From an uncultured Carboxylicivirga sp. (GTDB lineage Bacteria > Bacteroidota > Bacteroidia > Bacteroidales > Marinilabiliaceae), in NCBI GenBank assembly GCA_947503525.1, contig CANNEA010000003.1, positions 930,001 through 994,000 on the forward strand: a stretch of DNA of 64,000 bases, read 5' to 3'. A program made the position numbers and the translations under genes. Of the stretch, positions 54,964 through 64,000 are shown in pieces (within the stretch, counting starts at the first letter, position 1; each line of letters starts with the position of its first letter). Under the pieces are notes generated by a model. It ran no database searches, was not told the DNA's origin, and was given only the letters and a program-made list of their open reading frames with translations.

Positions 54964-55251
54964 ATGAAAAATACTGGATTATTTCTCGGGGGCTTACTAA
55001 CCGGTGCTGCTTTAGGTGCTTCACTAGCCTTACTTTATGCCCCACAAAAAGGCACTGACACACGCGATCAATTGAAAGCCAAGCTTAAAGAAATGGAAGC
55101 CGAATTGGCCACTATGCGTGATAAGATTAAAGTTAAAGGTGGAGAGCTTAAAGATGAGATGAAAAAGAAAATGAACGATTTAGAGAATCGAATTGAAACA
55201 TTAATTAAAGAGTACAAAAATACTTTGGAACCAACTCATGGAGCTAATTAA
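54964..55251 (+). CDS. YtxH-domain protein
   Basis: A 95-residue protein with an N-terminal membrane segment (LFLGGLLTGAALGASLALLY) followed by the YtxH signature APQKGTDTRDQLKAKLKE and a coiled coil to the end (EMEAELATMRDKIKVKGGELKDEMKKKMNDLENRIE). Such proteins are linked to general stress and envelope responses. It heads a three-gene set with the holin-like and the unknown genes, although a hairpin lies between. Confidence 0.85.
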   Translation: MKNTGLFLGGLLTGAALGASLALLYAPQKGTDTRDQLKAKLKEMEAELATMRDKIKVKGGELKDEMKKKMNDLENRIETLIKEYKNTLEPTHGAN

Positions 55252-55294
55252 AATTTTTTTCGTTGAAACATTTGAATTACTTTTAACTTAAGAT

Positions 55295-55315
55295 CCCGGA
55301 AATTTTACTTCCGGG
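55295..55315 (+). terminator. Hairpin between ytxH-like and holin-like genes
   Basis: CCCGGAA pairs with TTCCGGG around a 7-base loop and is followed by TTTCTTATT. It could reduce downstream expression rather than end it, since the next genes are close. Confidence 0.6.
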
Positions 55316-55337
55316 TTTCTTATTAAAACACACATCT

Positions 55338-55703
55338 ATGAAAGAACGTTTGAGCGATGAAATAAATGAAGTTAAAGACGACTTTGAAGAATATGTTAAG
55401 TCTCAAGTCGATTTAGTTAAATTGCAAACTGCTGAAAGCGTTTCAAAACTTGTATCCGGTCTTCTAATAAACATGGTTCTTTTTTACGTTTTCTTTTTTG
55501 TTCTCTTGTTTGCTTCCATAGCCATTGCATTATGGTTGGATAGATTATTTGAAAGCAGAAGCCTCGGCTTTATTATTGTTGCTGGATTCTATTTCATTTT
55601 CGGACTATTATTCCTTTTATTTAGGAAACGAATTATTGAAAAACCAGTTATCAAATCTGTAATCCAATTGTTTTTCCCTAATTACATCAGCAATGACAAA
55701 TAA
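55338..55703 (+). CDS. Phage-holin-superfamily (DUF1469-type) membrane protein
   Basis: A 121-residue protein with an amphipathic N terminus (DEINEVKDDFEEYVKSQVDLVKLQTAESVSK), two membrane spans (VLFYVFFFVLLFASIAIAL and GFIIVAGFYFIFGLLFLLF) and a basic tail, as in the putative actinobacterial holin-X or DUF1469 family. The name is historical: these are usually chromosomal and not lytic. It overlaps the next gene by 11 bases. Confidence 0.75.
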   Translation: MKERLSDEINEVKDDFEEYVKSQVDLVKLQTAESVSKLVSGLLINMVLFYVFFFVLLFASIAIALWLDRLFESRSLGFIIVAGFYFIFGLLFLLFRKRIIEKPVIKSVIQLFFPNYISNDK

Positions 55704-55962
55704 ATCGAATAATAAATATAGCCATATTGAATCGTTTGAGGATTTTGAAAATGAAAAGATGAAACTGTATTATCAGGTGAAGTTCAGTGAAAAAAAATTA
55801 GCCCTTAAATACATTGAACTTGGCATGTTGCTTAGCCCTGCCCGACTGGTTCCTATGCTTGTTTCGGAATGGTTACAGCCCATTATAACTCTATTCAAAA
55901 ACTTCATTGGACAGTTTTTTTCTCGAAAACCACATGATTCATCAAAAGAACAAGCTGAATAA
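55693..55962 (+). CDS. Uncharacterised small protein, third gene of the YtxH cassette
   Basis: An 89-residue protein overlapping the holin-like gene by 11 bases. It has a charged, helical N half (SFEDFENEKMKLYYQVKFSEKK) and a short hydrophobic region (LALKYIELGMLLSPARLVPML). No domain is recognised. The overlap suggests its translation depends on the upstream gene, so the three proteins may act together at the membrane. Confidence 0.65.
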   Translation: MTNKSNNKYSHIESFEDFENEKMKLYYQVKFSEKKLALKYIELGMLLSPARLVPMLVSEWLQPIITLFKNFIGQFFSRKPHDSSKEQAE

Positions 55963-56100
55963 ATGCATAATATTTGGCTAATCATTTCTTTTATTGGGCT
56001 TAAAATACTATTTTTGCACCCGATTTCACGTAATCTCTTACTGAACAAGGGAGTCATGTAATATTGCGTGGGAAATTTTAATCCTATAAAAAACGGAAAA

Positions 56101-56448
56101 ATGGATTTGATTAAAGTAGCAGAAGCCGCATTTGAGAGTGGCACAGAGATGCCAAAGTTCGGTCCTGGTGACAACATTTCAGTTTCCTACAAGATTAAAG
56201 AGGGAAACAAAGAACGTATCCAGGTTTTTAAAGGCGTTGTGATTCAGATCAAAGGACATGGGGCAAACAAACGCTTTACAGTTAGAAAAATTTCTAATAA
56301 CGTAGGTGTTGAAAGAATTTTCCCATTCAACTCTCCATTCATTGAGAAAGTTGAAATGAACAGACAAGGTAAAGTTCGTAGAGCTAAGTTGTATTACTTA
56401 CGTGGACTTACCGGTAAAAAAGCTCGTATCAAAGAGAAAAGAGTTTAA
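56101..56448 (+). CDS. rplS: 50S ribosomal protein L19
   Basis: A 115-residue L19 from the ATG at 56101 ([20 protein letters not shown]). The ORF extends 33 bases upstream, but that part is AT-rich leader. Typical blocks follow: [41 protein letters not shown] and [21 protein letters not shown] strong terminator follows. Confidence 0.96.
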   Translation: MDLIKVAEAAFESGTEMPKFGPGDNISVSYKIKEGNKERIQVFKGVVIQIKGHGANKRFTVRKISNNVGVERIFPFNSPFIEKVEMNRQGKVRRAKLYYLRGLTGKKARIKEKRV

Positions 56449-56468
56449 GCCGTTATATAACAATGGTA

Positions 56469-56495
56469 AAAAACCCAGCAATGCTGGGTTTTTTT
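56469..56495 (+). terminator. rplS terminator
   Basis: AAAAACCCAGC pairs with GCTGGGTTTTT around a 3-base loop and is followed by more T residues, 20 bases past the rplS stop. Confidence 0.9.
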
Positions 56496-56510
56496 TATGC
56501 CTTATATTTT

Positions 56511-58721
56511 CTATTCTACCTTGGCAATATTTTCTATCTCCATAAAGTAGGCCTCCAGATAGGTAAAGTGAGATAACCAATACGAACATGTACTCTCTGT
56601 GCCTTTCTCAGGATTAACACCTCTAAAGCTTAAGCCTTCGTAACATCCTCCTTCGCCATGATCATATAAGGATTTAAGCAGATTATTTTCGCCCAAATAC
56701 CAGAGGTGCACTTTTGACAACTGAGACAAATACAACGGCTCTTTCGAAATTTGATACAACTTGGCATAACAGGCTACCATTAAGAAAGCTTCATTGCACG
56801 ATTGATCACCGCTTTTAATCAATTTATTACTTTGCTTATCATGACCCGATATAGCAGGATTAAATAATCCTTCAGACATTAAGAGTTTTTCAATAAATCG
56901 ACATGATCGGCGAGCTGCTGACAGATACCGATTGTCACCTGTAATTTTATGAGCATGAGCCAAAGCCAAAGGAACTAATCCATAATTATTTGTTAATTGC
57001 TCTTCATGCCACTGCCACTTAATTCCAATATCTTCGGGTATAAGCTTCAACAAAGCGTTAGCAAATCGCTTAACTATATCAAACAGTTCAGGATCTGGAT
57101 TTCCACCTTCTAATACCTGAGAGGCACCTATAATAATAGATGCTTTTGCCTTCACATCTGCCCAATCTTTATTTCGAAATAGTATACGATGCAACAATGA
57201 ATAAGCAACATCTTTAGTGCCTTCACTCTTCGCTCGTTTATATAAACTTCCCAGAGCCCATATTGCTCTGCCCTCACTATACTCGCAAGATTCATTCAAC
57301 TTACTTTTATCCAATGTCATTCCTGAACTCCAGGTCCCATTCGAATTCTCTAAATAAGCAATAAAAGACAGGCAGGTTCTCAGATATTCCTTTATTGATG
57401 AATGATCAACATATTCTGATGCCAAGGCAAATAATTGAATAGCCATCGCATTATCCTTAAGCCTATAACCTTTATTAAAATCAATAACACTATAGAGGGA
57501 ACTGGAAAACAATCCTATTGAATCAGACATTTTAGATAAATGCTCATTATTCCACTTAGGTAGTATTTCCGGCGCTATTACAGTCTTAGCCCTGACCTTA
57601 AGCTTAGCTTTACTTTTAACGCATTCCTTTACGAGTTTATCAAATCGTTTCCCAATATTTTCCCAAACAAACTGCGAACCGTATAAGGCTGCTGTTTCCT
57701 TGTAAACACTAACCTCTGAAGAACTTCTTAGCGTATTAATAATCATTTGTGCTAAATCCTTGGATGATTTAAACGGGAAAAACTGTCCTCTCTGATCATC
57801 TAATAATTCCTTTGCAAACCAGGTAGGAGTTGAAAACACCAAGGCTCCGGCGCCAACTGCCATCGGCAAATAGGCATTAGCTAAACTTTTCTCATTAAAA
57901 TCAGGCGCAATATAAAGCTCTGATTCCTTAATGGTTTGAAAAATATTTAAATCAGAAAGTGTCCTGTCATCGAAGTAGACTTTATCACTAACACCCCTTC
58001 TTTTTGCCAACATCATCAATGACTTGCGATATTGATCACCATTCTTTTGATATTCTATATTATCCGTTACCCCCTGAATTAAATAAACCATATCCGGATG
58101 ATGGTTTAATAAGGTTGGTAAGGCATTTATAACCGTCTCATATCCTTTTTCTGGAGATAAACACCCAACAGAAAGAATAACCCTTTTTGATTCCAGTTCA
58201 AGATCGCTTATAGCGGAATTTACAGTTTTACTTTGGCGAGAGGGAACACCATGCTCTAACCTAAACAGTTGATCCTGATTTATTTTATAGAAATGCTCCA
58301 AAAAATCAAGCCCGATTTGACTTAATGTAATCAAACTTTCCGATTTTCCGGATAAAGCATTAACCACAAAGCGCTCACTATTAGTGGGGTTATTATTTAC
58401 AGATTGACAAATAGTTATCAATGGTAACTTCAACTTATACACTAATGAAAGTATATACCTACCATCATTACCTCCATAGGCATCAGAATGGTATTGGACA
58501 ATACACAGATCAGCACTCTTATTAATATAATCAGCCGCATTAATGTAATCTTCTATATCATTTCCTTTAAAACAATCAGAATCACTACCTGAGGCACCAC
58601 TATTAACATTTTGTACTTCAACCTTATGTCCACGATTTGTTAATGCAGATGCAATATGACAAGTATGACTAGAAACTGACTGATTTACTTCAAGAGAAGG
58701 CGTTACAATTATTATCCTCAT
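56511..58721 (-). CDS. Glycosyltransferase (GT4-like) fused to an alpha/alpha-toroid domain
   Basis: A 736-residue protein with two parts. Residues 1-370 are a GT4-type glycosyltransferase of the GT-B fold (LEVNQSVSSHTCHIASALTNRGHKVEV, ILSVGCLSPEKGYETVINALPTL, and the nucleotide-sugar loop NEKSLANAYLPMAVGAGALVF, which ends in a variant of the E-x7-E motif). Residues 390-736 are a helical toroid resembling glycan-processing alpha/alpha barrels (QLFALASEYVDHSSIKEYL, SCEYSEGRAIWALGSLYKRA, EQLTNNYGLVPLALAHAH, GDQSCNEAFLMVACYAKL). I recognise this pairing from Bacteroidota polysaccharide-utilisation-like loci for mannosides but cannot confirm the linkage made. It has no neighbours of glycan type here. 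Confidence 0.7.
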   Translation of the reverse strand: MRIIIVTPSLEVNQSVSSHTCHIASALTNRGHKVEVQNVNSGASGSDSDCFKGNDIEDYINAADYINKSADLCIVQYHSDAYGGNDGRYILSLVYKLKLPLITICQSVNNNPTNSERFVVNALSGKSESLITLSQIGLDFLEHFYKINQDQLFRLEHGVPSRQSKTVNSAISDLELESKRVILSVGCLSPEKGYETVINALPTLLNHHPDMVYLIQGVTDNIEYQKNGDQYRKSLMMLAKRRGVSDKVYFDDRTLSDLNIFQTIKESELYIAPDFNEKSLANAYLPMAVGAGALVFSTPTWFAKELLDDQRGQFFPFKSSKDLAQMIINTLRSSSEVSVYKETAALYGSQFVWENIGKRFDKLVKECVKSKAKLKVRAKTVIAPEILPKWNNEHLSKMSDSIGLFSSSLYSVIDFNKGYRLKDNAMAIQLFALASEYVDHSSIKEYLRTCLSFIAYLENSNGTWSSGMTLDKSKLNESCEYSEGRAIWALGSLYKRAKSEGTKDVAYSLLHRILFRNKDWADVKAKASIIIGASQVLEGGNPDPELFDIVKRFANALLKLIPEDIGIKWQWHEEQLTNNYGLVPLALAHAHKITGDNRYLSAARRSCRFIEKLLMSEGLFNPAISGHDKQSNKLIKSGDQSCNEAFLMVACYAKLYQISKEPLYLSQLSKVHLWYLGENNLLKSLYDHGEGGCYEGLSFRGVNPEKGTESTCSYWLSHFTYLEAYFMEIENIAKVE

Positions 58722-58803
58722 TAACTCACAATTATCTGATCGACCTGGTGTGCGATCAATTTGACTAGATATAAAAGTACATTTTTATACCATAAATAAA
58801 ACA

Positions 58804-58830
58804 AAAGGGCCGCATTATATGCAGCCCTTT
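58804..58830 (-). terminator. Terminator of the AsmA-like gene
   Basis: AAAGGGC-GCAT pairs with ATGC-GCCCTTT with one mismatch, 20 bases past the AsmA-like stop. It has an A-rich left flank, so on the minus strand it is followed by TTGTTTTAT. Confidence 0.75.
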
Positions 58831-58849
58831 ATACAGCGTTTATCAAATA

Positions 58850-61351
58850 TTATTTAAAAATGCTCTTAAACTTCTTTGTTAATTCATCAACTTTCTTTTG
58901 AGCATCAGGATCTTCCAATAGTTTTTTAACTGCTTTTTCCGCTTCCTTCTCCAGTTCTTTACCCACTTCTGCCTTGGCTTTATCCAGATTAAGTGACAAT
59001 TGAGGATCGTTAACTGTACCTCTAACAATGACATCAACCAATAAATCATCACCTGATGTAGGAAGATTTAAGCCCATTAAGCCTGCCATTCCAGCCACCT
59101 CTGCCCTTGCTACAGGCATGGTTAATTTATAATCAATAGATTTATCTACACCCTGACGCCCCTGAACTGCAATACTCTTACCATAAACCTTTGTAGTAAA
59201 AGGTTGTACTATTACATTTCCCTTTTCAATGCTAAAATTAATGTCTAAATCTTCAGCTTTCATCACTTTGTATCGTTCATCTTTTAACATTGTAGCAAGG
59301 CCATTCTGAATTTTGGATCCCGAAACTTCTACTCCATTGGACTTCAAATTTCCACCTCCATCAATACTTGACATAACAGGTTTAAAATCCTTTGTTAATT
59401 GACTATAATAGCTAAATTTCGGCGATACAATACCAATTGCATTTTTAGCTAAAGGTAACATTGAATCAACTACACTAAACGAATTAGCCGCTTTATTAAC
59501 ATCGATATTGTGACCAACAAAATTAAAATCAACGAAAGGCTTTTGAAGATCAGCTGTATTATATTGACCCGTCATTTTAAGATCACCACCCATTAAATCC
59601 ATATTCAGACCATCCAAGACGACACTGCCATCTTTAATGACAATTTTTCCATTGGCATTATTAATACTTAACTTATCGTACAACAAATGTTTGATATTTG
59701 AACTTAATACCAAATCAAGATTTTTAGGAATTTCAACCAATTCAAGCTCTGTGGTATCTTCCGCAACAGGCTCTTCACTTGATGCTTCAGTTAAAAACTC
59801 ATTACTATTAATATAACTTGAGGTATGCTTCAACTTACCCTTTAAAATCCCGTTCTTTAGCACATAAGACAAGTAGTTCTCAATTTTTCCTTCAAGCTGA
59901 AAATCACTTTGGCCTATCTTCGAATCAAATGATTTCAAATCGAGGTACTTTGGAGAAAATAAAAGCTCGGCTGACGGAATTAAAACACCTTGCGGCATAT
60001 CCACACTATTGTAGTAGAAATCAGATAATATAACTGTTCCATTCGCTTCAATTTTTTCGTAATCCTCCCTTTCTACCATCTGATAATCACCAACAAGAGT
60101 GAGATCAGCTTCAATCATACCTTTAAGATCTAGGCTATCCAGTGGTATGGCATCGGCAAGTGATGATAAATCAATTTTACCATCTACCAAACCATTAAAT
60201 GTCAAGTTACTAACAGGAGTAGTAACATTTAACGATGCATCAAAAGGATTACCACCCAACTCAAAATGAAATTTCTCAAGTACGGTTGTAGTGCCATCCG
60301 GAGATCCACCTGGGTTATTTACATTTAGTTTGATATCTATATTATCCACTGATTTTGGCAAATCCGGATATTGAATCATTCCATCCACTACATTGAGTAC
60401 AAAATTAAAAGCAGGCAAGTTTTCTTCACCTACATAATCCCCTTTTAATGAAGCATTAAGCTCTAACTGACCTGCCGTTTTTAAATCTTCAAAGTCCTTA
60501 AGGTACATTTCAGGAACTAAAGCTAAGAGGCTTTTAAAATCTGTTTTCTTTGCTCCTAAAGTTAAATCCAATCCATAGACCTCTTCTTTCATATGAACTG
60601 AACCATCCATCTGTAGGGCCAATCCATTTAAGCGAAGTTCATTTTCCAGAAAGGTGAATTTCATGTTCTCCAGATCCGCATTAATTCCTGCATTTAAACC
60701 AAGTGATGCACCTTTAAGGCATTGATTACCTTCCATATTAACATATACACCAGCTACTTCCGAATCTAATTCAATATTAGTTTGACTTTCAGACATATCA
60801 CCAGACAGGTTTAGGTTAAAGCCCTTTATCTGACTATGCAATGCCATTAATTGATCTGTATAATTGATATTAGCATCCCGAACTTCAAATGATTCTAATA
60901 CAACTTTAAACGAAGAACTTTCTTCATCACTTACTTCATCCTCATCAACTTCTTCCGATTCGTTAACAATATCCCAATTTACAGTAGAGTCCGCTAGCAT
61001 TATTGCATTAACACTAAGCTGATCCAATAGAATTGATTTAACGACTACCTCACCTGATAAGGCACTCAACAAATCGACTTCCGTTGAAAAGCCACCTAAT
61101 GCCAACAAAGTATCTCTAGAAAAGGCATCCTGGCCAACAACAGACAAACCATTTAAACCCACATAAATATCTGGAAAACCTTTAATAAATGACAAAGCAA
61201 AGGACTCATAATCAACTTTGGCATTTACATTATTATTAATTTCTTCTTTAACTATTTTCTCTATTTTACCTTTAAAAGCAAACGGTAATATTAATAAGAC
61301 TAAAAAAAGGCCTAATAAAACGCCTACGAAAATCTTAATTATTCTTTTCAT
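58850..61351 (-). CDS. AsmA-family envelope protein
   Basis: An 833-residue protein with an N-terminal membrane segment (IKIFVGVLLGLFLVLLILPF) and a long run of beta strands, as in AsmA and related proteins that form grooves for lipid transport between membranes. Family segments: VDYESFALSFIKGFPDIYVGLNGLSV at the start, AKAELDLLSALSGEVVVKSI-like strands and the C-terminal AMMQGRQGVDKSIDYKLTMPV. The tail is helical and Lys-rich (AEVGKELEKEAEKAVKKLLED). Lipid or envelope homeostasis role is the best guess. Single-gene unit. Confidence 0.8.
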   Translation of the reverse strand: MKRIIKIFVGVLLGLFLVLLILPFAFKGKIEKIVKEEINNNVNAKVDYESFALSFIKGFPDIYVGLNGLSVVGQDAFSRDTLLALGGFSTEVDLLSALSGEVVVKSILLDQLSVNAIMLADSTVNWDIVNESEEVDEDEVSDEESSSFKVVLESFEVRDANINYTDQLMALHSQIKGFNLNLSGDMSESQTNIELDSEVAGVYVNMEGNQCLKGASLGLNAGINADLENMKFTFLENELRLNGLALQMDGSVHMKEEVYGLDLTLGAKKTDFKSLLALVPEMYLKDFEDLKTAGQLELNASLKGDYVGEENLPAFNFVLNVVDGMIQYPDLPKSVDNIDIKLNVNNPGGSPDGTTTVLEKFHFELGGNPFDASLNVTTPVSNLTFNGLVDGKIDLSSLADAIPLDSLDLKGMIEADLTLVGDYQMVEREDYEKIEANGTVILSDFYYNSVDMPQGVLIPSAELLFSPKYLDLKSFDSKIGQSDFQLEGKIENYLSYVLKNGILKGKLKHTSSYINSNEFLTEASSEEPVAEDTTELELVEIPKNLDLVLSSNIKHLLYDKLSINNANGKIVIKDGSVVLDGLNMDLMGGDLKMTGQYNTADLQKPFVDFNFVGHNIDVNKAANSFSVVDSMLPLAKNAIGIVSPKFSYYSQLTKDFKPVMSSIDGGGNLKSNGVEVSGSKIQNGLATMLKDERYKVMKAEDLDINFSIEKGNVIVQPFTTKVYGKSIAVQGRQGVDKSIDYKLTMPVARAEVAGMAGLMGLNLPTSGDDLLVDVIVRGTVNDPQLSLNLDKAKAEVGKELEKEAEKAVKKLLEDPDAQKKVDELTKKFKSIFK

Positions 61352-61530
61352 ATTTAATTATTTACAATCAAATTCAATCTAATACGTCAACTGCCAAAGT
61401 TAGTAAAAGCAATTGTTTCAACTCTTTTTTTATTATTTAAAAGAACTTAAAAAAAGACAGTAACAAAAGACATTTTTATATTTTTGTTGAATACATCTTA
61501 ACCTATTCAATAATTTTCAAAAATAAGCAG

Positions 61531-63108
61531 ATGCAGTTAAAATTAGCACTAACCATCTTTTTGTTTGCTGGTTACCAAATGGCAAGCACTCAAATAAAAG
61601 CTGACTGGGAAGGCGGTGTTCCTGAGGGTTGTACAACTATAACAGTAGGCAAAAATGCATCGTATGATGGTTCAGTAATCACATCGCATACAGATGACAG
61701 TCACAGAACGCGCTCCTGGATGGACATTATTCCGGATATGAGACACGGTCGCCGTGATGTGGTTACCATGTATAAACGTGAAAAAGATGACAGTAGAAAA
61801 ATGCCTGCCTACAAACATACGGCAGTTGGCGAAATTCCACAAGTGCGGTCAACGTACGGCTATATCAACTCAGCCTATCCTTGTATGAATACCAAACAAC
61901 TGGCAATTGGAGAATCAACTTTCGGAGGAAGAGAATCTTTAGTATCGGATAAGGGTATTATTGATTGTCAACGCTTAATTCAGTTAATGTTGGAGCGATG
62001 TACTACTGCTAAGGAAGCATTAAAACTTACGGATGAATTAACCAAAAAATATGGATATAGTGATTACGGCGAATGCCTTACCATAGCGGATAAAAAGGAA
62101 GTTTGGCACCTTGAAATCGTTGGTCCAGGAACGGATAAAGTTGGCGCCATTTGGGTTGCTCAACGTGTACCCGATAATCATATCAGCGTTAATGCTAATG
62201 CCGCGCGTATTCAGGAAATTGATACGACAAATACTCGTGACTTTATGTATTCAGAGAATCTTTATGAGATGGCCAGAGATAGTGCATGGTGGAGCGAAGA
62301 CAGTACTTTCCGATTCGCAGATGCTTATGCACCTAGCGGAAGAGATTCTAAAGCTGCAACCCGCAGAGAATGGCGCGTCTTAAGTTTGGCCGCACCATCT
62401 CTAAATCTTGATGCCGAAGCTCGTGATTTTCCTTTTTCAGTTAAACCTGACGAGAAAGTTACCCTGGAAAAGATGGTAGAGATGTTTAAGGATTATTACG
62501 AAGGTACAGACTACGATATGGTTGGGCACCTTACGATGGTTAATGAAGAGGGAGATACAATTCCGCATCCTTATGCAAATCCATTTATGCCTTACGACCG
62601 ATACGACATGCATAATATTCATGGTGGCTGGGGAAAACTTGGTGAAAGAACAATTGCCCGATGGTACACAATGTATGGTACAATTACTCAAAGTCGTGAT
62701 TGGTTACCTGACGAAATTGGCGGTGTAGTTTGGATGGCACAGGATAACATTGCTACATCGGTTTACATTCCTATCTACTGCAGCGTAACTGATTTACCCG
62801 AGTCCTATAAAGCTGCCGGCCGAAATGGCTTTAACCGCCAATCAGCCTGGTGGGCATTTAATCGTATGAGCACATTGGCAGCCATTCGTTGGAACGATGC
62901 CCGTCATGACGTAGATAAGGTATTACTACCTCTGCAAAAAGATATATTTGCCAAACAAACCGAAACTGAAAGGGAAGCTATGAGTATGAATAAGAAGCAG
63001 ACAAAGGCTTTCTTAACCAGGTACACAGCACAATGGGGTGATAAGGTTGTGAATACCGCATGGAAAATCGGTGATGATCTTTGGACAAAATACGACGAGA
63101 AATTTTAA
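61531..63108 (+). CDS. C69-family dipeptidase (PepD-like)
   Basis: An exported Ntn-hydrolase dipeptidase of 525 residues. The signal-like start (MQLKLALTIFLFAGYQMAS) precedes a pro-segment and the catalytic Cys34 in PEGCTTITVGKNASYDGS, which becomes the mature N terminus. The ESTFGGRESL, GYSDYGECLTIADKKEVWHLEI and VSVNANAARI segments are standard for the family. It cleaves dipeptides, typically with broad specificity, in the periplasm. Single gene, between two minus-strand genes. Confidence 0.9.
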   Translation: MQLKLALTIFLFAGYQMASTQIKADWEGGVPEGCTTITVGKNASYDGSVITSHTDDSHRTRSWMDIIPDMRHGRRDVVTMYKREKDDSRKMPAYKHTAVGEIPQVRSTYGYINSAYPCMNTKQLAIGESTFGGRESLVSDKGIIDCQRLIQLMLERCTTAKEALKLTDELTKKYGYSDYGECLTIADKKEVWHLEIVGPGTDKVGAIWVAQRVPDNHISVNANAARIQEIDTTNTRDFMYSENLYEMARDSAWWSEDSTFRFADAYAPSGRDSKAATRREWRVLSLAAPSLNLDAEARDFPFSVKPDEKVTLEKMVEMFKDYYEGTDYDMVGHLTMVNEEGDTIPHPYANPFMPYDRYDMHNIHGGWGKLGERTIARWYTMYGTITQSRDWLPDEIGGVVWMAQDNIATSVYIPIYCSVTDLPESYKAAGRNGFNRQSAWWAFNRMSTLAAIRWNDARHDVDKVLLPLQKDIFAKQTETEREAMSMNKKQTKAFLTRYTAQWGDKVVNTAWKIGDDLWTKYDEKF

Positions 63109-63155
63109 CTCTGAGATAAGAATAAAGTGACCTTTACAATACAATGTTTAGGTCA

Positions 63156-64000
63156 CTAATTTTCTATTTTAGGAAAAAATATTTTAAACTCAGTACCTAC
63201 CTTTACCTCACTTACGACTTCAATTTTACCACCATTCTTTTCAATCATTTCTTTGGCCAGGTTAAGCCCAAGTCCTGTACCTTTTTCCTGAGCAGTACCA
63301 GCTGTTGCCATAAACTCCCCAACATTAAATAACACCTCTAATTTGTCGCTTTTTATACCAATCCCGGTATCCTTGATACTTAACACTTCAAATTTACCAT
63401 TGGAATACGATGAACAGGTAACATTACCATCTGAATTGGTAAACTTAATTCCATTATGCACGAGGTTACGCACAACAAATCGCATCATCTCCATATCGGC
63501 AGTGATGATTATGTTAGGATCAACATCATTAACCAGCTTAATTCCTTTATTACTAGCATGAATTGAAAAGCTATCAAGTGCATCAACCACTAAAGATGAC
63601 AAACGTAAATTTTGTTTACTTACTTTCATTTGGCCTAATTGTGATTTAGCCCAAACTAAAAGGTCGTCCAGCAATTTATATACATTTTCACTTGCAGATA
63701 AGATACGTTCAACGTATTCCTTAACCTGCTCTTTTGTATAATGGTCAATATTATTTTTCAGGAGATTAGAAAAGCCTAAAATAGCGTTAAACGGATTTTT
63801 TACATCGTGAGCAATAATAGAAAACAACTTGTCCTTAGTACTGTTAATCTGTTTTAATTTATCTTCTGTATGTTTAATACTTGTAAAGTCAACACCTACC
63901 GACTGGTATTCAAATATATTTCCATTCGAATCAACCAGTGCCCTATCCAAACGGTGTAACCATTTTTCTGTTCCATCCTTTAAAACTACCCTGTACTCCA
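63156..64000 (-). CDS. PAS-domain sensor histidine kinase (3' part; runs off the window)
   Basis: The frame is open through base 64000, so the gene begins outside the window. Reading in from the edge, the end of a PAS domain with its PAC motif is visible (EYRVVLKDGTEKWLHRLDR, then YQSVGVDFTSIKHTEDKL). Next are HisKA with SIIAHDVKNPFNAILGFS (phospho-His in AHDVKNP) and the HATPase with NLVHNGIKFTNSDG (N box), KDTGIGIKSDKLE (G1), EKGTGLGLNLAKEMIEKNGG (G2). No receiver domain follows, so the kinase is a classical sensor whose signal is unknown. Its partner regulator is not in the window. Confidence 0.9.
   Translation of the reverse strand, partial: EYRVVLKDGTEKWLHRLDRALVDSNGNIFEYQSVGVDFTSIKHTEDKLKQINSTKDKLFSIIAHDVKNPFNAILGFSNLLKNNIDHYTKEQVKEYVERILSASENVYKLLDDLLVWAKSQLGQMKVSKQNLRLSSLVVDALDSFSIHASNKGIKLVNDVDPNIIITADMEMMRFVVRNLVHNGIKFTNSDGNVTCSSYSNGKFEVLSIKDTGIGIKSDKLEVLFNVGEFMATAGTAQEKGTGLGLNLAKEMIEKNGGKIEVVSEVKVGTEFKIFFPKIEN

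Noticed and set aside
55338-55703. A prophage signal from the holin-like gene
   Set aside because: No other phage gene is near and the family is usually chromosomal.

Overview
The window reads as chromosomal DNA of a low-GC member of the Bacteroidota, probably a free-living microaerobic or facultative relative of Marinilabiliales or Prolixibacteraceae rather than a gut Bacteroides. The evidence is a DUF4295 gene beside rpmG and rpmB, a BtuG-like surface lipoprotein with a TonB receptor, a fused CcoNO oxidase subunit, DUF4199 and DUF4251 proteins, weak ribosome binding sites, and promoters that fit TTG-N19-21-TAnnTTTG. The order-level placement is inference. I see no rRNA, tRNA, insertion sequence, CRISPR array or prophage. 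Housekeeping genes dominate, and the interesting signals are mostly regulatory or in unusual gene pairings.

Layout. 1-2.1 kb: the 3' end of an outer-membrane barrel gene, then a lone trpB behind a textbook-like attenuator whose 16-residue leader peptide has tandem Trp codons. 2.1-6.8 kb: a cobalamin riboswitch followed by a BtuB-like TonB receptor and two beta-propeller lipoproteins. 6.9-15.4 kb: a complete cbb3 oxidase set (ccoI, ccoS, ccoNO, ccoQ, ccoP, ccoG, ccoH and a TauE/SafE-like protein). 15.4-24.3 kb: an epimerase-like mutarotase, an HD hydrolase, a decayed gene with an in-frame stop, a Gfo/Idh oxidoreductase with a glycosylasparaginase, a metallophosphatase, a DUF4199 protein, a class D beta-lactamase, and a large OmpL47-like secreted protein.

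24.3-38.8 kb: monomeric isocitrate dehydrogenase; dnaX, which carries an A10 slippery run and a downstream stem-loop that would give gamma and tau forms; rimO, ftsY, a DUF4295-rpmG-rpmB ribosomal cluster, cinA, a Ste24-like protease, a lactonase-like propeller and a short-chain dehydrogenase. 38.8-50.5 kb: DUF4251 protein, an MFS transporter, a two-gene redox pair (membrane FMN/4Fe-4S protein plus an exported SagB-type nitroreductase), lgt, secA, a cupin, a rhomboid and a threonine aldolase.

50.5-64 kb: a secreted lysine-rich protein, a DUF2007-USP-USP protein, a long RelA/SpoT homologue whose hydrolase motifs look lost, a three-gene YtxH/holin-like cassette, rplS, a glycosyltransferase fused to an alpha/alpha-toroid domain, an AsmA-like protein, a C69 dipeptidase, and the 3' part of a PAS histidine kinase that runs off the window. 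The two strongest leads are the trp attenuator (1640-1810) and the dnaX recoding site (27339-27384); the FMN/Fe-S-SagB pair (41161-43124) is the best candidate for an undescribed enzyme system. All family names come from reading translated sequence by eye; no database was searched.
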